From: JBMOPD01 sp049323615
GTDB taxonomy: Bacteria; Bacillota; Desulfotomaculia; Desulfotomaculales; Desulfocucumaceae
Direction: 5' to 3'
NCBI GenBank assembly: GCA_049323615.1
Contig: JBMOPD010000056.1
Location: 1-44,784 of the forward strand
Length of the DNA: 44,784 nucleotides
A program made the translations under genes and the position numbers. Positions 17,552-22,711 of this stretch are shown here, piece after piece (the first letter of the stretch is position 1; the number at the start of each line of letters is the position of its first letter). A model generated the notes under the pieces. That model saw nothing but the letters and a program-made list of their open reading frames with translations. It did not search any database and was not told where the DNA came from.

Positions 17552-17922
17552 AGTTCCACCCCTTCCCTCAGGATATAATCCCGCACCTCCGGGTCGATCC
17601 TTTCAAGTTCCACCAGGTCGAATTCAAAGGGCGCCAATATGTTCATCACTTCTGAATACAACTGCCAGAAATTAACCCGCCCGGGCGGGGCCGATACGGC
17701 CAGATCTATGCCGGAATGTTCCATAAACCCGCCTTCCCGGGCCAGTGACCCGAACAGGTAAGTCTTGCAGCCGTATTGCCGCTTCAGATGTCCGGCGGCC
17801 AGCCAGGCCTTTTCCATGGCCTGCCTGCGCCGGTCCGCCAGAAACTGCTCTTTCTGCTGCCTGTATTTCCGCCAGCCGGCCCGGTAGGATTCAAGTCGGT
17901 CAGGTGTTGTCACATTATTCAC
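17548..17922 (-). CDS. MNT-type nucleotidyltransferase-domain protein (MntA-like)
   Basis: A 124-aa minimal nucleotidyltransferase. The GS motif is in YLFGSLAREGG near residue 57. The family motif normally continues to SDIDL, but here it is SGID, so the first metal-binding aspartate is glycine; the later aspartate is present in FEFDLVEL. MntA antitoxins silence HepT toxins by AMP transfer and need these residues. The next gene overlaps the stop codon and looks like a shortened HepT. The module may therefore be inactive. The N-terminal 45 residues are basic and helical. Confidence 0.75.
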   Translation of the reverse strand: MNNVTTPDRLESYRAGWRKYRQQKEQFLADRRRQAMEKAWLAAGHLKRQYGCKTYLFGSLAREGGFMEHSGIDLAVSAPPGRVNFWQLYSEVMNILAPFEFDLVELERIDPEVRDYILREGVEL

Positions 17923-18092
17923 CGCCTTAAAACAAGGCCCTCCAACAGATGCTTGAACGGCCCCCGAAGGGACTACAAGATAATTATACCATATCGGGCC
18001 CCGTTTAACTCTGAATTGAATCCGGCGCTAGTTAAAATGCTTGGTAATGTGATAAAATTATTGTTGTAAAAACTTTTAGGGGGTAGGGCTTC

Positions 18093-18311
18093 GTGAATAA
18101 ATCGATTAAAGAGATTATTTTTTTAGTCGAAGAATCCGCCGAAGGAGGATATGAGGCCCGTGCGCTTGGACACTCAATCTTTACTGAAAGTGATACTTTT
18201 GAAGAACTCAAAGTAATGGTTCGAGATGCAGTCCGGTGCCATTTTGAGGAAATAGACCTCCCGCAGATGATCCGTCTTCACTTTGTGAAGGACGAGGTTA
18301 TCGCAGTATGA
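18093..18311 (+). CDS. hicB: HicB-like antitoxin
   Basis: A 72-aa protein of the short HicB-like type (IIFLVEESAEGGYEARALGHSIFTESDTFEEL), with the partial RNase H-like fold that blocks HicA. It starts with GTG, preceded by AGGGGGTAGGG. The stop overlaps the HicA start by 4 bases. Short HicB proteins like this lack a separate DNA-binding domain. An extended -10 (TGATAAAAT) about 40 bases upstream may be its promoter. Confidence 0.82.
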   Translation: MNKSIKEIIFLVEESAEGGYEARALGHSIFTESDTFEELKVMVRDAVRCHFEEIDLPQMIRLHFVKDEVIAV

Positions 18312-18553
18312 AAATACCAAGGGATATAAGCGGGGAGGAACTGGTAAAGAAACTAGCGAAGTATGGTTACCAAGTCACACGGCGAACAGGCAGTCATATT
18401 AGGCTAACCACAACAGTGTACGGCGAGCACCATATTACAATTCCATCCCATAGTCCTTTGAAGGTAGGTATCCTAAACTCTGTTTTAAGCGACGTGGCAG
18501 TACATATTAAAACCCCCAAGGACACCCTTATAAAGGATCTATTCGCCAAATAA
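18308..18553 (+). CDS. hicA: HicA-family mRNA interferase toxin
   Basis: An 81-aa double-stranded-RNA-binding-like toxin. The family pattern is clear: ISGEELVKKLAKYGYQVTRRTGSHIRL near residues 4-30, with catalytic His26 in TGSHIRL, and HHITIPSHSPLKVGILNSVL near 38-57. Free HicA cleaves mRNA; HicB, encoded just upstream with a 4-base overlap, neutralises it. Antitoxin-first order is one of the two common arrangements. Confidence 0.88.
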   Translation: MKIPRDISGEELVKKLAKYGYQVTRRTGSHIRLTTTVYGEHHITIPSHSPLKVGILNSVLSDVAVHIKTPKDTLIKDLFAK

Positions 18554-18697
18554 TTTTATAAAAAAACTAACCCATACTCCCCTCCCTGGCAGGATGCCCG
18601 GTGTGGCTTATAAATGTATTTCCGAACAACAAGTAACAGCCGGCACCCTTAAAAAGCAGCCTGTCCCCTTATTCCCCCGGACGCGGTTCCAGGATGT

Positions 18698-18725
18698 TTG
18701 TTATCATCCCACAATATGGTATAAT
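18698..18725 (+). promoter_or_regulatory. extended -10 promoter of the DUF6922/AbiEii operon
   Basis: TTGTTA (18698-18703) and TATAAT (18720-18725) are separated by 16 bases, with TGG directly before the -10 box (TGnTATAAT). AAAGGAG and ATG follow at 18731-18750. The promoter lies inside the longest open frame, which is why the later ATG was chosen. Confidence 0.65.
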
Positions 18726-18747
18726 AAGGAAAAGGAGTCGTGGAATT

Positions 18748-19056
18748 ATGCCGCCCGATCCATTGCCTGAATTTACCCACCCATTTTTTTGGGATATAAA
18801 CGTGGCTGAAGTTGATCCCGCCAGAGATTACTTTTTTGTCATCGAAAGAATTATGGAATACGGCAACGACCCTGCAATAAGGTGGTTAATATCGTATTAC
18901 GGCGATGAACGGCTGAAGGAAGTAATGAAGGCCAGTAGAAAAATCTCCAAAAAAACAGCCTCGCTCTGGCAGAACTATTACGATTTGCCCCCGGAGGAAA
19001 TACGTTGTTTAAACAAGTCGTTTCAAAAGACAGACAAGATCTTCTGGAACTATTAG
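18748..19056 (+). CDS. DUF6922-type protein, partner of the AbiEii-like gene
   Basis: A 102-aa protein from ATG 18748 (AAAGGAG ten bases upstream). It contains HPFFWDINVAEVDPARDYFF and FVIERIMEYGNDPAIRWL. Short proteins like this typically sit directly in front of AbiEii-family nucleotidyltransferase genes, where an antitoxin (AbiEi-like) role is presumed but not shown. No DNA-binding motif is obvious. Its 3' end overlaps the next gene by 52 bases, implying translational coupling. Confidence 0.7.
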   Translation: MPPDPLPEFTHPFFWDINVAEVDPARDYFFVIERIMEYGNDPAIRWLISYYGDERLKEVMKASRKISKKTASLWQNYYDLPPEEIRCLNKSFQKTDKIFWNY

Positions 19057-19643
19057 GCAGACAAGATGTTCTTAAGGACTTCTACCTTGCCGGTGGAACC
19101 GCCGCGGCCATACACATGGGACACCGGGTCTCCGAGGATTTTGATTTTTTTTGCAGGCATGATTTTGAAACCTTCGGCATTATTCAATGTTTAAGCGATC
19201 TTGGAACTTTCACCCTTGCCGGGGAAGCCCGCGGCACTGTCCACGGCATTTTAAACGGGGTCAAGTTGAGCTTCCTGTTCTACAAGTATCCTCTCCTGTA
19301 CCCGACTAAGACCTTCATGGGATGTAAGGTTGCGGACATTCGGGATATCGCGCTTATGAAAATAACTGCAATATCCGGACAGAACAGTAAAAGGGATTTT
19401 ATCGACCTTTATTTTATCACCAGAGATAAAATGAATCTCCCCGGCTTAATGAGATTATTTGATATTAAATACAAAAACCCGGGTTACAGTCAGTACCACC
19501 TGTTAAAGAGCCTGGCCTACTTTGAAGACGCCGACAGGGAACCCGACCCGGAAATGCTCAAGCCTGTGAATTGGGACAGTATTAAGCAGTACTTCCTACA
19601 GCAACAAAAAGAATTGTTGAAGTCAGCTTTCAACAAGATATAA
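19005..19643 (+). CDS. AbiEii/AbiGii-family nucleotidyltransferase toxin
   Basis: A 212-aa protein with the family signature FYLAGGTAAAIHMGHRVSEDFDFF at about residues 26-49, including the DxD of the nucleotidyltransferase fold, and KITAISGQNSKRDFIDLYF near 120-138. AbiEii toxins act in abortive infection and toxin-antitoxin systems by transferring nucleotides, reported on tRNA for relatives. The start is TTG at 19005 with GGAGG seven bases upstream, inside the preceding gene. Its stop codon is immediately followed by a 31-bp repeat found again about 1 kb downstream. Confidence 0.82.
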   Translation: MFKQVVSKDRQDLLELLGRQDVLKDFYLAGGTAAAIHMGHRVSEDFDFFCRHDFETFGIIQCLSDLGTFTLAGEARGTVHGILNGVKLSFLFYKYPLLYPTKTFMGCKVADIRDIALMKITAISGQNSKRDFIDLYFITRDKMNLPGLMRLFDIKYKNPGYSQYHLLKSLAYFEDADREPDPEMLKPVNWDSIKQYFLQQQKELLKSAFNKI

Positions 19644-19672
19644 TAAGTTAAGGGCCTGACCCCGTCAAATCT
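19642..19672 (+). repeat. 31-bp direct repeat, left copy
   Basis: The sequence AATAAGTTAAGGGCCTGACC and the 11 bases after it recur exactly at 20701-20731. The two copies bracket the AbrB/PIN module. The first bases belong to the AbiEii stop codon. The inner part GGGCCTGACCCC resembles short dispersed palindromic elements. Confidence 0.9.
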
Positions 19673-19687
19673 TAATGGTAATTTAAT

Positions 19688-19730
19688 TTGACTTCACTGG
19701 AAGTATTACTTATAATAAAAGTAATACTTC
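19688..19730 (+). promoter_or_regulatory. sigma-A promoter and operator of the AbrB/PIN module
   Basis: TTGACT (19688-19693) and TATAAT (19711-19716) are 17 bases apart. A perfect 10-base inverted repeat, GAAGTATTAC (19700-19709) and GTAATACTTC (19721-19730), surrounds the -10 box. It is a strong candidate for the autoregulatory operator of the AbrB-type antitoxin encoded 23 bases downstream. Confidence 0.8.
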
Positions 19731-19752
19731 ATACTGGATGGAGGTCTTCTAA

Positions 19753-20034
19753 ATGGCGAAACAACTTGTATCTGGAAAGATGACGAGCAAAGGGCAACTT
19801 ACCATACCCGTTGAACTTAGAATCCTTTTGAATCTGAAAGAAGGAGACCGTTTAGCATTTGTTTTGGATGAGAACAAAAAAGTAATTGACATTCATCCCA
19901 AAAAGAAGAAATCAATCAGATCTGTGGTCGGGTTGCTAAAATCAAAATCTTCTCTCAGTTTTGAAGAGGCGAGAGAACTTGCTCACCAAAAACGGGCAGA
20001 GGAAATCCGTTCCAAAATGATGAGGGATAATTAA
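19753..20034 (+). CDS. AbrB/MazE-type antitoxin (SpoVT-AbrB domain)
   Basis: A 93-aa protein. The swapped-hairpin DNA-binding domain covers residues about 8-52 (GKMTSKGQLTIPVELRILLNLKEGDRLAF). A charged helical tail (SSLSFEEARELAHQKRAEEIRSKMM) should bind the toxin. TGGAGG lies eight bases before the ATG. The PIN gene begins one base after its stop codon. It probably represses its own promoter through the inverted repeat at 19700-19730. Confidence 0.86.
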   Translation: MAKQLVSGKMTSKGQLTIPVELRILLNLKEGDRLAFVLDENKKVIDIHPKKKKSIRSVVGLLKSKSSLSFEEARELAHQKRAEEIRSKMMRDN

Positions 20035-20035
20035 A

Positions 20036-20446
20036 ATGAAACAAACAATTTTAGCTGATACCAATATATTAATCCGACTTTTTACACAGGATGACGACAA
20101 ACAGGTTGAGGAGATTTTAAGTATAATAGAACAAGGTGCAACATTATTTATTTTGTCTATAGTTCTAATCGAAGCGTATTGGATATTAAGTAAATCGTAC
20201 AATTATGAAAAAAAAGACATAATAAATGTATTTCAAGAGCTGATTGACTCAGATGATGTTGAACTTGAAGAAGAAATTATAATGCAACGAACCCTAAATA
20301 CTTTTCAGACAGTGAATGCAGATTTTGTAGATGTTTACTTGGCGGAAAAGTCAAAAGAATTAAAACTACCTGTACTAACTTGGAATCACAAAGATTTTAA
20401 GAAGTTAAACTGTGAATATCATCGCCCACAAGATTTGATGAGCTAA
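20036..20446 (+). CDS. PIN-domain toxin (VapC-like)
   Basis: A 136-aa PIN-domain nuclease. Asp8 lies in LADTNILIRLF, Glu45 in VLIEAYWILSKSY, and the C-terminal aspartates in NADFVDVYLAEKSKE near 100-105 and TWNHKDFKKL near 122. It is paired with the AbrB-type antitoxin directly upstream. The gene is markedly AT-rich compared with the surface-protein genes that follow, which suggests separate acquisition. It is expected to be an RNase; the target is unknown. Confidence 0.85.
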   Translation: MKQTILADTNILIRLFTQDDDKQVEEILSIIEQGATLFILSIVLIEAYWILSKSYNYEKKDIINVFQELIDSDDVELEEEIIMQRTLNTFQTVNADFVDVYLAEKSKELKLPVLTWNHKDFKKLNCEYHRPQDLMS

Positions 20447-20700
20447 ACATTTGTTATTTAAAAACGGGTCTCTTCTATACTATAGTTGGACGATAGCAAC
20501 CCACACCCTCTACGTATGTGTGCACGGTCCTGTTGTGGTCGTCAGTCATTTCCAGTCCCAACCGCTGTTGAAAACTAGCGGTAATAATTGTTTCTATATA
20601 CATTATGCCAAAAACTTTATCACGGCAATCTCTTTTTATTACAGCAATGTACAGATGCAGCTTAAAAAGAGCCACTTCTCTGCAGTTTTCTTAAAATTTA
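20447..20700. other. gap between PIN gene and right repeat copy; no assured gene
   Basis: A stretch of 254 bases, inside the repeat-bounded unit. A minus-strand frame (20475-20675, 66 codons, including GLEMTDDHNRTVHTYVEG) is open but has no ribosome binding site and I recognise no family. It could be a relic of a gene carried with the module. Confidence 0.3.
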
Positions 20701-20731
20701 AATAAGTTAAGGGCCTGACCCCGTCAAATCT
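20701..20731 (+). repeat. 31-bp direct repeat, right copy
   Basis: This is an exact copy of 19642-19672. On the minus strand it encodes the last residues (DLTGSGP) and stop codon of the DUF2442 gene, so it forms that protein's C-terminus. Confidence 0.9.
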
Positions 20732-21009
20732 CCGTCCTGCCTTATAATCTCGGGATCAATATCCAGGCACTTGTACTCATCGTAGTTGCCCTCAAGATCC
20801 CAGGCGGGAGTATTGTTTATTATAGTTAGTTTCTTTTTAAATATTTCAATGTCTTTAATTTGCGTCCATACTCCACCTTCATTTATGATAGGCCTCATAT
20901 CGAACCGGTACTCGCGGCCGTCGGCGAAAATAACATTAATAGTGTAGTCATCATTGGCTACAGCTTGAAGGGCGTAGTTCTTGACCCACTCATAGTCCGG
21001 CTTTTCCAT
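20707..21009 (-). CDS. DUF2442-domain protein with a repeat-derived tail
   Basis: A 100-aa protein with the DUF2442 pattern (YTINVIFADGREYRFDMRPIINEGGVWTQIKD, then NTPAWDLEGNYDEYKCLDIDPEII). DUF2442 genes usually lie directly beside DUF4160 genes, as here; the pair is toxin-antitoxin-like, with neither role proven. I chose ATG at 21009, eight bases after TAGGAG. The final eight residues or so and the stop codon come from the 31-bp repeat, so the original 3' end may have been replaced. Confidence 0.8.
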   Translation of the reverse strand: MEKPDYEWVKNYALQAVANDDYTINVIFADGREYRFDMRPIINEGGVWTQIKDIEIFKKKLTIINNTPAWDLEGNYDEYKCLDIDPEIIRQDGDLTGSGP

Positions 21010-21020
21010 TGTAGTCACTC

Positions 21021-21290
21021 CTACCTTAAAGGTTCAATTAAGATAATTTCCCTGCCTTCTCTTAATCTTAACCAGTTCTCCATCAACTCATCTTCGTGTT
21101 TTACCGCCCAGGCCAATACTTTCAACAGTTGTTTCCTCGGTAGCGACCCTGCCAGCACAACTTGATTCCTGATATCCACCACACACTCCATGCCTGCATA
21201 CTCCGCATGAAAGTGAGGCGCCTGGTGTCCCTTCTCACGCGTATTCATGTAAATTCTTATGCCGTCAAAGGAGCTTATGGTCGGTGACAT
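21021..21290 (-). CDS. DUF4160-domain protein
   Basis: An 89-aa protein with the hallmark GIRIYMNTREKGHQAPHFHA near residues 10-29, in which HQAPHFH is the conserved histidine cluster, then VLAGSLPRKQLLKVLAWA. A strong AGGAGG precedes the ATG. The stop lies 11 bases before the DUF2442 start, so the two form an operon. An extended -10 is present upstream. Function is unknown; co-occurrence suggests a toxin-antitoxin-like pair. Confidence 0.85.
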   Translation of the reverse strand: MSPTISSFDGIRIYMNTREKGHQAPHFHAEYAGMECVVDIRNQVVLAGSLPRKQLLKVLAWAVKHEDELMENWLRLREGREIILIEPLR

Positions 21291-21348
21291 TTAATTTTAC
21301 CTCCTGATATGACCACCGGCAAAAACTTTTTTATTGCTTCGTAACTTG

Positions 21349-21357
21349 ATTATATCA
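21349..21357 (-). promoter_or_regulatory. extended -10 promoter of DUF4160/DUF2442
   Basis: On the minus strand TGATATAAT (TGn plus TATAAT) lies about 60 bases before the DUF4160 start. The -35 region is only a T-rich tract, which is usual for extended -10 promoters. Confidence 0.5.
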
Positions 21358-21367
21358 TAACACTCGT

Positions 21368-21400
21368 TAAAAAAATAAACCCCCGGAAGGGCTTCTTCGG
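21368..21400 (-). terminator. probable terminator after the TolC-like gene
   Basis: On the minus strand CCGAAG and CTTCCGG can pair around a short loop and are followed by GGGTTTATTTTTTT. It is placed about 50 bases beyond the stop of the TolC-like gene. The stem is short with a bulge. Confidence 0.5.
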
Positions 21401-21452
21401 CAATTTCGTCCGGAGGTGTAATGAATCTGGGAGTTGTAAGATTCGCCTTGTT

Positions 21453-22586
21453 TTATTCAGCGGAACTGCCGCCGGAAGAGGATACGGCCCAGGGTTTCTG
21501 GAAGGCCAGCTTCATGTAGGCGTGCTGCTGCTTCAGGTCAAGCAGATTCTTCCTGGCGTCGGCCAGCGTCGCCTCGGCCTTCAAGAGGTTCTCCCGGGTT
21601 ATCATGCCCAACTCAAACTGAAGTTTGGCAACCCGTAAAGCTTCTTGGGCTCCTTCCAACCCCTTTTCCGCCGCCGGAATCCCGGCCTCCAGGTTGCGCA
21701 CGGTATAATACAGGCCCCGGGTGGCCAGCCTGGTGGCGTCCTTTGCCGTTACGGCGTCAATCTCGGCCTGCTCCTTCTCAACTTTTCTCACATCGTATGA
21801 TGTATACTGCCCTGAGGCCCACATGCTCTCATAAGCATACCTGGCCAAATTTATCTTTTCCTCGGCCAGCCAGATTTTAGGACTATTTTCTATTACCCGC
21901 TGTACAGCGTAGTCAAGGTCTGTATCCGGCAAGGGCTCAAACTTAACCTCATCTGTAAGTTGGGGGCGGTCTTCGGGCCACAGGCCCAGCAGCTGGTTCA
22001 AAGCCTCGTAGTCAGAGTTCAATTTGTTTTTAGCCTTTGTCAGGTCGGATTTAGCTCTGGCCAGGTCACTCTCGGCAGTAGCCAGTACAGTCTGCGGAGA
22101 GGCTCCGGCAGGGGACTCCGGGGATGTCATACCCAGGCGGACCATGGCCTGCACCCGGCGGAATGACAGTTCCGCCACCGAGGCGGACAATTCCTTAGCC
22201 CGAACGTCTTCCAGCGACTTTTGCACGTTCCAGTATTTCTGGCAGACGTCCAGCACCAGGCGGTCTTCTTCGGCGCTATACGATTTTTTACTCATCTGCC
22301 AGTTCAGGTCAGCGGACAAAAGGCTGTACCAAGCTGCCTCAGCCGTAGGGTTAGGAGCCCCTCCCGGGAAAGCCGCGTAAGTGGCCGCATCCGAGGCGTC
22401 GTCCCTTTTAGTTTCGTACTTTTCGATGTCAAGGGCGCTCTTTTTTATGCCCTTGTCATTTTTTACAGCCATATCAATGGCCTCATTCAACTTAAGCTGA
22501 GGAGTGGCGGGTTCCTTTGCCCAGCAGGCCGTACCCCAAAGGCTAACAATTAAAAGTATACTAAAAGCAAATAAAATTTTACGCAA
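21453..22586 (-). CDS. TolC-family (outer-membrane-efflux-like) protein
   Basis: A 377-aa secreted or surface protein. The signal peptide is KILFAFSILLIVSLWGTACWA, cleaved near residue 23. Two long helical coiled-coil repeats follow with the TolC pattern: LNEAIDMAVKNDKGIKKSALDIEKYE near 36-61, LATAESDLARAKSDLTKAKNKLN near 168-190, and LQFELGMITRENLLKAEATLADARKNLLDLK near 317-347. The start is TTG at 22586 with GGAGAGGG upstream. TolC proteins form outer-membrane channels in diderms; relatives occur in some Peptococcaceae, where their location is unclear. No efflux pump or adaptor gene is adjacent. A strong promoter and a palindromic operator candidate precede it. Confidence 0.8.
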   Translation of the reverse strand: MRKILFAFSILLIVSLWGTACWAKEPATPQLKLNEAIDMAVKNDKGIKKSALDIEKYETKRDDASDAATYAAFPGGAPNPTAEAAWYSLLSADLNWQMSKKSYSAEEDRLVLDVCQKYWNVQKSLEDVRAKELSASVAELSFRRVQAMVRLGMTSPESPAGASPQTVLATAESDLARAKSDLTKAKNKLNSDYEALNQLLGLWPEDRPQLTDEVKFEPLPDTDLDYAVQRVIENSPKIWLAEEKINLARYAYESMWASGQYTSYDVRKVEKEQAEIDAVTAKDATRLATRGLYYTVRNLEAGIPAAEKGLEGAQEALRVAKLQFELGMITRENLLKAEATLADARKNLLDLKQQHAYMKLAFQKPWAVSSSGGSSAE

Positions 22587-22603
22587 GATTTCCCTCTCCT
22601 ATC

Positions 22604-22620
22604 AGTTAACATGGTTAACT
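22604..22620. promoter_or_regulatory. operator candidate before the TolC-like gene
   Basis: AGTTAAC and GTTAACT form a perfect 7-base inverted repeat with a 3-base centre. It lies between the -10 box and the TTG start, about 18 bases from the start. This is the size and position of a TetR/MarR-type site; no such regulator gene is adjacent. Confidence 0.5.
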
Positions 22621-22633
22621 ATTTAATATATAT

Positions 22634-22662
22634 AGTATAAATCTCCAGTATAGCCTTGTCAA
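22634..22662 (-). promoter_or_regulatory. sigma-A promoter of the TolC-like gene
   Basis: On the minus strand TTGACA (22657-22662), 17 bases, TATACT (22634-22639). The start codon lies about 50 bases downstream. Confidence 0.8.
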
Positions 22663-22711
22663 GCCAATCACGGGTGACATTTCTATATACATCAAGGCTT
22701 AAATTGGGAGT

